A model generated the notes under the pieces. It had not been told where the DNA came from. It made no database searches and was given only the letters and a program-made list of their open reading frames with translations. A DNA stretch of 64,000 nt, taken from positions 1-64,000 of the forward strand of contig NZ_MAYH01000050.1 in the NCBI RefSeq assembly GCF_001684975.1. Reading direction: 5' to 3'. Below, in pieces: positions 34,956 through 42,879 of the stretch. This DNA comes from Chryseobacterium artocarpi (GTDB lineage Bacteria; Bacteroidota; Bacteroidia; Flavobacteriales; Weeksellaceae). A program made the translations under genes and the position numbers. Within the stretch, counting starts at the first letter, position 1. Every line of letters begins with the position of its first letter.

Positions 34956-35756
34956 GTGAAGCCAATTCTTTATTTATCCTTCTTATTATGCTGGACAATC
35001 ATTTTTTCACAAAAGGCTGTGACAGATGATGGAAAAGAGATAATGCTTTTTGAAAACAGAACATGGAAACCAAGCAGTGATCTTGGAAATTTTTTCACTT
35101 TGGAAGCTTATACAGCTGGTGATCAGAAAGTAATTATATCTAAGGACAGTACATGGAAGTTTAAAAGTAAAGAAACGGAAGACTTGTATGAACATACTTT
35201 TGTTAACAATAAAAAGTTTACTGCTAACAAAACGGCTTCATCACTGGGTAAAAGCAAAAGAGTGGATGCCGGATTTTATTATGATTCTAAAAAGTGGACA
35301 ATTATTCAGGAACAGCATGAAAATCCTCGCGGAGAAATTATATTGCAAAGGATCACAAACCAAGATATTGTTGCTTCTTTCGGAAGTTTTCCTTTGAATG
35401 ATAAAGAAACATTGAAAAATGTAAAAGACATTGTTCTCACTAGTTTTTTAATGAATCCAAGCCATTATAAGATCAAAAAAACGGAATTCAGAACGGTAAA
35501 TGATAATAAAATATTTTTCGTCAAATTTTTTGATATTGATTCCGATTATGAGATTATCCAAAATTATCTTATTACAGATGATAATCATTTTGTAATGCTC
35601 AGTGTAGGATCATCTGAAAAAGATTTTGTATCTCATGAAAAAGAAATGCAGGATCTCATTAATGGTCTTATCAAGGTCAAAACTGAAAAATATATTGAAA
35701 GAATCAATGTACAGGCGCCAGTTCCTCCACCAATATTACCTAAAAATCAGAATTAA
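34956..35756 (+). CDS. Hypothetical secreted protein
   Basis: A 266-residue protein with a signal peptide (L-Y-L-S-F-L-L-C-W-T-I-I-F-S-Q), starting at a GTG 9 bases after the peptidase gene. Mature residues begin with T-D-D-G-K-E-I-M-L-F-E-N-R-T-W, and a second related strand pair ends D-S-T-W-K-F, so two short D-G/T-W motifs occur in the first 70 residues. This resembles DUF3157-type beta proteins. The remainder has no recognised domain and ends with a proline-rich tail (P-V-P-P-P-I-L-P). It is probably co-transcribed with the DPP-IV-like gene. Function unknown. Confidence 0.68.
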   Translation: MKPILYLSFLLCWTIIFSQKAVTDDGKEIMLFENRTWKPSSDLGNFFTLEAYTAGDQKVIISKDSTWKFKSKETEDLYEHTFVNNKKFTANKTASSLGKSKRVDAGFYYDSKKWTIIQEQHENPRGEIILQRITNQDIVASFGSFPLNDKETLKNVKDIVLTSFLMNPSHYKIKKTEFRTVNDNKIFFVKFFDIDSDYEIIQNYLITDDNHFVMLSVGSSEKDFVSHEKEMQDLINGLIKVKTEKYIERINVQAPVPPPILPKNQN

Positions 35757-35760
35757 ATAT

Positions 35761-35795
35761 AAATCCCTTTCAAAAACATTGAAAGGGATTTTTTT
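35761..35795 (+). terminator. Terminator of the DPP-IV transcript
   Basis: 12-bp stem AAATCCCTTTCA/TGAAAGGGATTT (35761-35772 and 35780-35791) followed by T to 35795. It may also serve the convergent GLPGLI gene. Confidence 0.9.
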
Positions 35796-35803
35796 ACCTG
35801 TCA

Positions 35804-36628
35804 TCAAGGATATTTTACAGCTTTATCCAGCTCTATGGGGTTATTAAACGACTTTATTTTTTTTCTTTCATTTTTTTCAGCAGGCTTTAATTCTTCTTTT
35901 GTAAGGATAGTTCCATCATCAAGCTGAAGTTTTTTTCCTTCAGGAATACTAAGCTTACCATTCAAAACATATTTAAAGGGACTTTCATACAATTCCATTT
36001 TCAATTTATTTAATTTTTTTTGATCAATAAAAACTGAATTCGAAATAGCATTCTCTAAAGAAATACGTTTGTAATTTATAGGTATTTTTTCACTTTTAAT
36101 AATGTTAAAATAATAATTATTCTTTGTATCATATAACTCCATAATCAAGCCCGGCAACCCGTTGAATTTGTAAGGTCCGTAAGCAAAAGGAATATCCTTA
36201 GTAAACCAAGCAATCCAGTTTCTACCTCCAAATGCAGTAGTTGCCTTCTGTAGAGTAAATTTATCTTTTATTTTAATACTATCTGTAATAATCCATTGTT
36301 GTTTAGATTCTTCAGATATCCTGTAAAAATTAACATCCCCAATATATTCGTAATTCTGATAGATGTCATCATGTGTTTTTTTAATTAAAAATGACGTTAA
36401 CCTATACCCTTTACCCCCATATTGATTACTAGCAGTAAAAACCGAATCGTTGATATAATATATTCTGTTATAATACGCTATATCCTCTTTTGTGATATCC
36501 AGATAATAATTTTCCTTAGTAATATTTTTTGAGGTTGAATCCTTTTTGCATTTGACCTCATAGATAAACCTGTTGTTCTGGGAAAAGCAACTTAATGTAC
36601 CTAATAATAAAAATACTAGTATCTTCAT
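35804..36628 (-). CDS. GLPGLI family protein
   Basis: A 274-residue secreted protein with a signal peptide ending L-S-C-F-S-Q. The family signature lies at about residues 150-160: F-A-Y-G-P-Y-K-F-N-G-L-P-G-L-I-M-E. It is preceded by W-I-A-W-F-T-K-D-I-P, also typical. GLPGLI proteins are found in Bacteroidetes, act outside the inner membrane and have no proven function; they often lie near TonB receptors or peptide-export genes. Its start overlaps the end of the VKOR-thioredoxin gene by 4 bases (ATGA), showing translational coupling in the peptide operon. That context points to a role in handling or export of the cysteine-rich peptide, which is an inference. Confidence 0.88.
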   Translation of the reverse strand: MKILVFLLLGTLSCFSQNNRFIYEVKCKKDSTSKNITKENYYLDITKEDIAYYNRIYYINDSVFTASNQYGGKGYRLTSFLIKKTHDDIYQNYEYIGDVNFYRISEESKQQWIITDSIKIKDKFTLQKATTAFGGRNWIAWFTKDIPFAYGPYKFNGLPGLIMELYDTKNNYYFNIIKSEKIPINYKRISLENAISNSVFIDQKKLNKLKMELYESPFKYVLNGKLSIPEGKKLQLDDGTILTKEELKPAEKNERKKIKSFNNPIELDKAVKYP

Positions 36629-38148
36629 AATTTAAAATCTTCTATAAGCTCGGGTAAAAAGTATTCTAAGTCAACTCGTTCATATTCTATAGGATATTGG
36701 TAACCATTAATAAAAATATCAGGTGTATAGTTAATATCGTTGATTTTTCTCCATTTTTTTTGATTTTCCAATTTAGCTATAACATTTTGTCTATTTTTAA
36801 TTAAATGAGAATATTTTGCGTTCCATTTTTCTATTTGGATTTTATCTACTCTTATATTATACCATTCCTCTAAAGCAATAAAAAAAATATTTTTCTCTTT
36901 TGAATTTTCATAAATGCATGCTAAGTTTATGTATATAGCACGTAACTCTTCGGAAAAATTTTCCAAGTCCGCATCCAAAACAAGACGAACATCAATCTTA
37001 TCACCATATTTATCAATTATTTTCATAAATATTGGATAAAATTCTTTACAATACTTACAAAAAGGATTAGTAACCAAAGTAAATATCAAATTAGAATTTT
37101 CAGCGCCAAAAGCAAAGGAACTTAAAAACTTATCGTTGAGTGTTTTCTTTTGGATAAATAAATTATTTTTAAAAAAAACATAGTTCTTTCTAAATCTTAT
37201 GTTTCTAATAATCTCATTTTTTAATTTATTATTAACCTCATTAGTCTTTTTTAGAAATAAAAGAAACAAAAGTGAAATTAAAACAAATAATATATATAGT
37301 ATAATGGAAAATATATGTATTTTAACAGGTAGTTTTGGTAAAAAGTACAATAAGGTTAATTGTGCATAAACACAAAATATAATTCCAATACAAACCGGAC
37401 ATAACTTCTTAATAATAATTACTTGGTAATACAATGAAACTATGGAAATCGGAATAAATAGAAAAAAAATGTATTTATATATATAATAATAGAAATCTAA
37501 ATTTCCATAAATAGATAGAATTACAAAAGTAATAACTTGAGAAAAAAAGAACGACAATGATATTTCTGATAAATCAAAAAATTTCCACTTTTTATAGTTA
37601 AATACATAATCACAATCTGTTTTCAACATTTTATTTTGACAAACTCCTAGAGGAATAATTGTTCCTTTACCATGAGTTTTCTTATATGCCTCAAATGATA
37701 AAAAAATTCCTGAAAATGAAAACAACAGAAACAATATCCCAATAAATAAAAATGAACTATTTATTAATAAGACAGATAAGATGACTAAAGCTAGTAAAAA
37801 TGTAGAATATAAGGATAAATTATATGTCTTTTTTTCTTGGTAAAAGCTATCTGATTTTTCAACTAACAATATAAATTTAGAGTTTTTTGTTAAAATAAAT
37901 TTATTTTTAAATTCTAATTTAAACTCTCCATCAATAATAGAAATAAAATTTTCGGGTAAAAAAACAATATCTTTTTTATTAATTTCATACACAGAACAAT
38001 TAATATTAAAAAAATTAAGAGTATCAGAATATGATAAAGTATTGGGAAATTCTGGATGGCTAGATAACTGATATTCAAACTCATCTTTATCTATCTGAAT
38101 ATCAACAAGATTTAAATAACTAATTAATATATTTGTATTCTTTTTCAT
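36625..38148 (-). CDS. C39-like / VKOR / thioredoxin fusion membrane protein
   Basis: A 507-residue protein with three parts. Residues 1-100 resemble the rear half of a C39 (double-glycine) peptidase domain (S-S-H-P-E-F-P-N-T-L-S-Y-S-D-T-L and F-L-P-E-N-F-I), but the catalytic Cys region is missing. Residues about 112-300 form a membrane VKOR domain with loop cysteines C170 and C179 (T-D-C-D-Y-V-F) and the active CPVC pair C250/C253. Residues about 350-507 are a thioredoxin-like domain with CKYC (C364/C367). VKOR-thioredoxin fusions make disulfide bonds in exported proteins using quinone. It directly follows the cysteine-rich peptide gene and overlaps the GLPGLI gene by 4 bases. Confidence 0.85.
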   Translation of the reverse strand: MKKNTNILISYLNLVDIQIDKDEFEYQLSSHPEFPNTLSYSDTLNFFNINCSVYEINKKDIVFLPENFISIIDGEFKLEFKNKFILTKNSKFILLVEKSDSFYQEKKTYNLSLYSTFLLALVILSVLLINSSFLFIGILFLLFSFSGIFLSFEAYKKTHGKGTIIPLGVCQNKMLKTDCDYVFNYKKWKFFDLSEISLSFFFSQVITFVILSIYGNLDFYYYIYKYIFFLFIPISIVSLYYQVIIIKKLCPVCIGIIFCVYAQLTLLYFLPKLPVKIHIFSIILYILFVLISLLFLLFLKKTNEVNNKLKNEIIRNIRFRKNYVFFKNNLFIQKKTLNDKFLSSFAFGAENSNLIFTLVTNPFCKYCKEFYPIFMKIIDKYGDKIDVRLVLDADLENFSEELRAIYINLACIYENSKEKNIFFIALEEWYNIRVDKIQIEKWNAKYSHLIKNRQNVIAKLENQKKWRKINDINYTPDIFINGYQYPIEYERVDLEYFLPELIEDFKL

Positions 38149-38161
38149 AATATATAAAAGT

Positions 38162-38189
38162 AATCAGCAATGAAAATTCATTGCTGATT
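38162..38189 (-). terminator. Attenuator-like hairpin after the peptide gene
   Basis: Perfect 13-bp inverted repeat AATCAGCAATGAA/TTCATTGCTGATT with a 2-base centre, lying between the peptide stop and the VKOR-fusion start. The following sequence on the minus strand is ACTTTTATATATT, a weak U tract. It may terminate partly or stabilise the short mRNA, giving more peptide than maturation protein. Confidence 0.7.
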
Positions 38190-38209
38190 GTAATTTTAAA
38201 TAAATCAAA

Positions 38210-38362
38210 TTAACAACATGATCCGCCACATCTTGCGCTACCATCTCTGTTACTTGATGAAGAACAACCCGCTTGTACACAACCACATTCTACATCAGGC
38301 TTAACTATTCCTCCTTCAAGAGATTTTAATTCATTTCTAGTTAATTTTTTTAAATTTTTCAT
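38210..38362 (-). CDS. Cysteine-rich bacteriocin-like precursor peptide with double-glycine leader
   Basis: A 50-residue peptide. The leader M-K-N-L-K-K-L-T-R-N-E-L-K-S-L-E-G-G (residues 1-18) matches the Chryseobacterium bacteriocin-like leader: a basic amphipathic helix ending E-G-G, the cleavage signal for C39-type peptidases. The core (19-50) starts I-V-K-P-D-V and carries six cysteines at 26, 28, 33, 45, 49 and 50, arranged C-G-C, C-S-S-S-S and G-G-S-C-C, enough for three disulfides or other thiol-based modification. The ATG is at 38362 and stop at 38210. A canonical promoter lies about 100 bases upstream, and the VKOR-thioredoxin gene starts 61 bases downstream. The product is unknown. 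Confidence 0.85.
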   Translation of the reverse strand: MKNLKKLTRNELKSLEGGIVKPDVECGCVQAGCSSSSNRDGSARCGGSCC

Positions 38363-38443
38363 AATTGTTTTTTTAGAAATTATTTGTCATTATTAACGCT
38401 TCCGAAGCTATAACATATATATAAATCTTCAATAAAAAGAAAG

Positions 38444-38460
38444 TGTACATTTTATGTACA
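38444..38460. promoter_or_regulatory. Palindromic operator candidate TGTACAT-TTT-ATGTACA
   Basis: Perfect 7-bp inverted repeat with a 3-base centre. It touches the -7 box of the peptide promoter and covers the expected start of transcription, a position suited to repression. The binding protein is unknown. Confidence 0.55.
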
Positions 38461-38486
38461 AAACTAAAAATCAACTATTTAAACAA
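38459..38486 (-). promoter_or_regulatory. Promoter of the peptide operon (TTG-N17-TAGTTTTG)
   Basis: On the minus strand TTG (38484-38486), 17 bases, then TAGTTTTG (38459-38466), an exact consensus match. Transcription would begin near 38453, giving a leader of about 90 bases before the peptide ATG. Confidence 0.7.
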
Positions 38487-38600
38487 CCCGATGGAATTTA
38501 TTTCAATAACTTAATTTACATTTAATGCTTAAAAATTTCTATTAATTTCATTAATCATTTGTCCAAGTATTATTTATTTTATCAATTGAAATTAAAAACT

Positions 38601-38608
38601 TATTTTTG
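38601..38608 (+). promoter_or_regulatory. -7 box (TATTTTTG) of the first POT transporter
   Basis: TATTTTTG matches TAnnTTTG, 22 bases before ATG 38630. It overlaps the alternative TTG start at 38606, which supports the ATG. Confidence 0.45.
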
Positions 38609-38629
38609 GGGAAATTGAAATTTGAATAT

Positions 38630-40285
38630 ATGAAGACTAAACATCCTAAAGGGCTTCCTTACCTTTTCTTTACTGAAATGTGGGAGCGTTTCGGGTACTA
38701 CCTGATTCTTGGAATCTTTGTTCTGTATGTTATTGAGCCTACAGGTATGAAAGGCGGGCTAGGGCTGCCAGACAAAACTGCTGATGATATTTTCGGAACT
38801 TATATTGCCTTAACTTATCTTACCCCTTTTATTGGTGGTTTCTTAGCCGATAGAGTTTTAGGATATATAAAGTCCATTTACCTTGGAGGATTTTTAATGG
38901 CTGCCGGGTATATAGGAATGGGTGTCTTTAAAGATTTACCTTTATTTTATTCTTCCCTGGCATTAATTATTATTGGAAACGGTTTCTTTAAGCCTACTAT
39001 TTCCACCCTATTAGGAAATCTATATTCTGAAGAACCGTATAAAGCAAATAAAGACTCCGGATATAATATTTTCTACATGGGAATCAATATCGGGGCGTTT
39101 ATCTGTAACATTATTGCGGCATTTATGCGTAACAAATTCGGCTGGGGTGAAGCTTTCATCACTGCTGGAGTCGGGATGTTAATTGGTATGGTTATTTTTA
39201 CCATCGGAAGAAAACATTACATCCATGCTGCACAGATGAAGCCTGTACAGGAAGGTGATACGAAGCTTTCTGAAATCTTAATCAAAGTATTTGTTCCTGC
39301 TATTGCTGCCGGAGCACTGGGATGGTTTATCCCTAATAATATTTTTGGAAGTGATAGCACTGATGCCTTTATTTTTGCATGTATTCCTGTTATTTACTTC
39401 TATGCTTCACTTTACTTTAAAGCGAAACCGGATGAAAAAGCATCAATTGGAGCCTTACTTTCTGTATTCCTGATCAGTATGTTCTTCTGGGCTGTTTTCA
39501 AACAAAACGGAACAGCATTGACAAGATGGGCAAACTATTATACAGACAGAAGTGTTCCTGCTTCATTGGAAAAACCTTTGGAAGGAATCTATATGGTGGA
39601 AGGAAAGAGCTACGAAGACAAAGAAGTTCCTGTTTATGATAATCAATTCCGTTCTCAGAAAGATGATAATGGAGATACTAAAAAAGAAACAGGGAAAGAT
39701 GTTTACTTTAAAAATATCAGCCCGGAACAACGAGCTGTTCTTGAGAAAAACCCGGAAAGTAAAGTATATTTATACAATACAGAGCTATTCCAGTCTATCA
39801 ATCCATTCTGGGTAATTGCATTAACGCCTGTAATTGTAGGATTCTGGGCATTATTGAGAAGAAAAGGTAAAGAACCTTTGACACCTACTAAAATCGTTTT
39901 AGGACTATTTATTTCAGGACTTTCCTGCCTTGTAATGGTACTTGCAGTAATGGCTGGAGATAATGGATCTGTAAAAGTTTCCCCTTTATGGCTGGTTGCG
40001 AGTTACGGAGTAATTACAATTGGGGAATTATGTCTTTCTCCAATGGGACTTTCATTCGTTTCTAAGCTTTCTCCTGCTAGAATTACAGCATTGATGATGG
40101 GTGGATTCTTCCTTGCCAACTCAGTAGGAAATAAGCTTTCAGGAATCCTGGCAAGTACATGGTATAATTATGAAAACAAGACGAATTATTTCCTTGTGAA
40201 TTTCGCTTTGTTAATATTTGCTACACTTTTAGGGCTCTCAATGTTAAAAAGATTAAATAAGATCATGAAGGAAAAAGGACACTAA
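38630..40285 (+). CDS. Proton-dependent oligopeptide transporter (POT/PTR2), copy 1
   Basis: Inner-membrane symporter importing di- and tripeptides. I use ATG 38630 (551 residues) because the longer TTG start lies on a promoter box. The first helix has the E-x-x-E-R motif in F-T-E-M-W-E-R-F-G-Y-Y. The PTR2 signature F-Y-M-G-I-N-I-G-A-F follows at about residue 145, and G-E-L-C-L-S-P-M-G-L appears in helix 10. A soluble loop of about 60 residues (near 320-380, with D-N-G-D-T-K-K-E-T) lies between helices 7 and 8 and is absent from copies 2 and 3. It is followed by a strong terminator, so it is its own transcription unit. Confidence 0.93.
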   Translation: MKTKHPKGLPYLFFTEMWERFGYYLILGIFVLYVIEPTGMKGGLGLPDKTADDIFGTYIALTYLTPFIGGFLADRVLGYIKSIYLGGFLMAAGYIGMGVFKDLPLFYSSLALIIIGNGFFKPTISTLLGNLYSEEPYKANKDSGYNIFYMGINIGAFICNIIAAFMRNKFGWGEAFITAGVGMLIGMVIFTIGRKHYIHAAQMKPVQEGDTKLSEILIKVFVPAIAAGALGWFIPNNIFGSDSTDAFIFACIPVIYFYASLYFKAKPDEKASIGALLSVFLISMFFWAVFKQNGTALTRWANYYTDRSVPASLEKPLEGIYMVEGKSYEDKEVPVYDNQFRSQKDDNGDTKKETGKDVYFKNISPEQRAVLEKNPESKVYLYNTELFQSINPFWVIALTPVIVGFWALLRRKGKEPLTPTKIVLGLFISGLSCLVMVLAVMAGDNGSVKVSPLWLVASYGVITIGELCLSPMGLSFVSKLSPARITALMMGGFFLANSVGNKLSGILASTWYNYENKTNYFLVNFALLIFATLLGLSMLKRLNKIMKEKGH

Positions 40286-40319
40286 TCCTTTGATATTCTC
40301 CTGATCTGATAAAGAATAG

Positions 40320-40349
40320 AAAGCTGCGGAATGGTTCCGCAGCTTTTTT
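40320..40349 (+). terminator. Terminator of POT transporter 1
   Basis: Perfect 12-bp stem AAAGCTGCGGAA/TTCCGCAGCTTT with loop TGG and a T run, 34 bases after the stop. Confidence 0.92.
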
Positions 40350-40429
40350 ATTTAAAAATAAAATTAAAACCTTGCCAAAAACCCAAAATAAACTATATTT
40401 GTCAGTCTTAACAAAAATTAACAATAGAA

Positions 40430-42184
40430 ATGGATAATATTGAAGCAATAAGTCCGAAACCGGATGAATTGGTAGAGAATAAGGGCTCCAGACATCCAAA
40501 AGGATTATGGGTTCTATTCGGAACGGAAATGTGGGAGCGTTTCAACTTTTACGGAATGAGAGCACTTTTGACGCTCTTTATGGTAAATTCCTTATTGATA
40601 AAAGAAGCTGATGCAGCAATTATCTATGGTGGATTTTTAGCTTTATGTTATTTAACTCCGCTTTTGGGAGGATTTATTGCTGATAAATATATCGGAAACA
40701 GATTTGCTATTATCGTTGGTGGATCATTGATGGCAATTGGTCAGTTTTTACTATTCATCAGTGCATCTACTTTCTCCGCAGATTTAGGAAGTGCTAAAAT
40801 GATCATGTGGCTTGCTTTATTTGTTATCATTTTTGGTAATGGATTCTTCAAACCGAATATTTCCTCAATGGTAGGAAGCCTTTATCCAAAGCAGGAAAAA
40901 TCTAAATTAGACTCTGCATTCACCATTTTCTACATGGGGATCAACATTGGAGCATTCCTAGGACAGTTTATTTGCCCTTACGTAGGAGATGTGAAAGATG
41001 CTACAACAGGAGTAAGAGATATTTTTGCTTTCAAATGGGGGTTCTTAGCGGCTTCAATTGCAATGTTAATTGGAACGGTAACATTCTTTATCCTTAAAAA
41101 CAAATACGTTGTAACTCCGGAAGGAAGACCTATCGGAGGTTTACCAAAAAATAACAGTACTGCAGATTTCGAAGAAGGAGAATCTCAGACTGCGAAATTC
41201 TCAGGAGCTTCTTTAGGAATCACTGTAGGTATATTTGCCGTTCTTTTCTTTGCATTCAGATATCTATTGGTAGGAGAATTTGGGTTTAACTCAATGGAGA
41301 TGGGACAATTAATCAAAGGTATTATTTATCCGTTCATCTATGCTGCAGGTATTTCCCTGGCATTCCTGATTATGACTTCTGCTGAAAATAAAGTAGAAAG
41401 ACAGAGAATCTGGGTAATTTATATTGTTTCATTCTTCATTATCTTCTTCTGGGCTGCTTTCGAACAGGCAGGATCTTCATTGACTTTCATTGCAGACAAC
41501 CAAACAGATAGAAACATCTTCGGATGGAATATGCCACCTTCAATGGTGCAGATTTTCAACGGTATTTTCGTTGTATTGCTAGCTTTCCCTTTCAGTTTAA
41601 TGTGGGATAAATTAAGAGCTAATGGAAAAGAGCCAGTATCTCCTTTCAAACAAGCTATGGGTCTTGCGATCATCGCTTTAAGTTATTTCATCATTGCTCA
41701 CAATGTAAAAGACCTTGGTAACTCAGGATTATTGGCAATCAAATGGTTAATGCTTTTATACTTTATCCAGACTTGTGGTGAACTTTGTTTATCTCCAATC
41801 GGACTTTCTTTGGTAGGTAAATTAGCACCAAAAAGATTTGCTTCTCTATTATATGGAGTGTTCTTTATTTCCAATGCTGCAGGATATGCATTAGCAGGTT
41901 CATTAGGAGCATTGATCCCTGCAACAGGTGATAAATTTAAGAAAGCACAGGAAATAGGTGTAAATCTACAGGATGTTTTAGATAAAAAAGTAACTCTGAC
42001 AACTGATCAGGTTGCTGCATTTGAAAAAGCTCAATTACCATTACACAACCCTACTTTTGTAGGATTTGAGATCCACAACTTATTCGAATTCTTTATGGTA
42101 TTCGTGGTACTTTGTGGTATTGCTTCTGTAATTTTAGCTTTATTATCTCCGATATTAAAGAAAATGATGCACGGTGTAAACTAA
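40430..42184 (+). CDS. Proton-dependent oligopeptide transporter (POT/PTR2), copy 2
   Basis: A 584-residue homologue of the flanking transporters. An N-terminal tail of about 25 residues precedes G-T-E-M-W-E-R-F-N-F-Y-G-M-R (E-x-x-E-R motif). The PTR2 signature F-Y-M-G-I-N-I-G-A-F is at about residue 170, G-N-G-F-F-K-P-N-I-S-S-M-V-G just before it, and C-G-E-L-C-L-S-P-I-G-L in the C-terminal bundle. An acidic cytoplasmic linker (E-E-G-E-S-Q) joins the two six-helix bundles, and an insert near residue 510 (K-A-Q-E-I-G-V-N-L) precedes the last helix. It is flanked by terminators and is expected to import small peptides. Confidence 0.93.
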   Translation: MDNIEAISPKPDELVENKGSRHPKGLWVLFGTEMWERFNFYGMRALLTLFMVNSLLIKEADAAIIYGGFLALCYLTPLLGGFIADKYIGNRFAIIVGGSLMAIGQFLLFISASTFSADLGSAKMIMWLALFVIIFGNGFFKPNISSMVGSLYPKQEKSKLDSAFTIFYMGINIGAFLGQFICPYVGDVKDATTGVRDIFAFKWGFLAASIAMLIGTVTFFILKNKYVVTPEGRPIGGLPKNNSTADFEEGESQTAKFSGASLGITVGIFAVLFFAFRYLLVGEFGFNSMEMGQLIKGIIYPFIYAAGISLAFLIMTSAENKVERQRIWVIYIVSFFIIFFWAAFEQAGSSLTFIADNQTDRNIFGWNMPPSMVQIFNGIFVVLLAFPFSLMWDKLRANGKEPVSPFKQAMGLAIIALSYFIIAHNVKDLGNSGLLAIKWLMLLYFIQTCGELCLSPIGLSLVGKLAPKRFASLLYGVFFISNAAGYALAGSLGALIPATGDKFKKAQEIGVNLQDVLDKKVTLTTDQVAAFEKAQLPLHNPTFVGFEIHNLFEFFMVFVVLCGIASVILALLSPILKKMMHGVN

Positions 42185-42206
42185 TTGCATTAACAAAATA
42201 TGAATA

Positions 42207-42235
42207 AAACCTCTGCTAAGTCAGAGGTTTTTTTT
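42207..42235 (+). terminator. Terminator of POT transporter 2
   Basis: 9-bp stem AAACCTCTG/CAGAGGTTT with a 6-base loop and T run to 42235, 22 bases after the stop. Confidence 0.9.
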
Positions 42236-42243
42236 ATTTTCGT

Positions 42244-42862
42244 ATGATGGAAATTTCCGAAGATTCTTTATTCCAGTCCGTAAAGGAGATCATTAGACAG
42301 TCGCGCGAAAAAGTTTTTCGAATAGCGAATTCTACACTACTGCTTACTTACTGGCAGATTGGAAAACTTATTGTTGAAGATGAACAACAGGGAAAAGAAC
42401 GCGCTGAATATGGAAAATATACATTAAAAAACCTATCTCAGAAACTTACTTTGGAGTTTGGAAAAGGGTTTGATTATACCAATCTTTCCAATATGCGTAA
42501 ATTTTACATCGCATTCCCAATTGTTGACACATTGTCTCTACAATTGAGCTGGTCTCATTACCAACTGGTTTCCAGCCTGGATGATAAGAATAAAAGACAA
42601 TATTATCTTAATGAAGCTGTACAAAACAATTGGAATGTAAGAGATCTAAAAAGGCAGATGAACTCACTAGCCTACGAAAGAGTTTTAAAACATAAAGAAT
42701 CTTCACCTGAAAGTATTCATAGTGTTTTAAAAGATCCTTACATTTTTGAATTTCTGGGATTAATATCTGCTGTACCTCCCCAAAGAAGAAGAATTAAAAC
42801 AAATCATCGATCAGGACAGAATTCGTTTTGAACTGGATCAAGATAATAAAAACCTTAATTAA
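42244..42862 (+). pseudogene. YhcG/DUF1016 nuclease pseudogene with internal deletion
   Basis: The first about 175 codons encode the DUF1016 N-terminal domain: L-L-T-Y-W-Q-I-G-K-L-I near residue 33, Y-G-K-Y-T-L-K-N-L-S, F-D-Y-T-N-L-S-N-M-R-K-F-Y, L-S-W-S-H-Y, and K-D-P-Y-I-F-E-F-L-G-L. At the point where the PDDEXK nuclease domain should begin, the frame breaks. Another frame (from about 42770) encodes only the family's extreme C-terminus, L-Y-L-P-K-E-E-E-L-K, ending at a TAA at 42860-42862. So roughly 120-150 codons holding the catalytic residues were lost, with a frameshift. In the original frame a 195-residue product with an aberrant tail could still be made. Confidence 0.85.
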
Positions 42863-42879
42863 AACAATCATATATCATT

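Noticed and set aside
38219..38300. Plus-strand pattern of short spaced triplets within the peptide gene considered as a CRISPR-like repeat
   Set aside because: No unit is repeated exactly; it is explained by cysteine and glycine codons of the precursor peptide.
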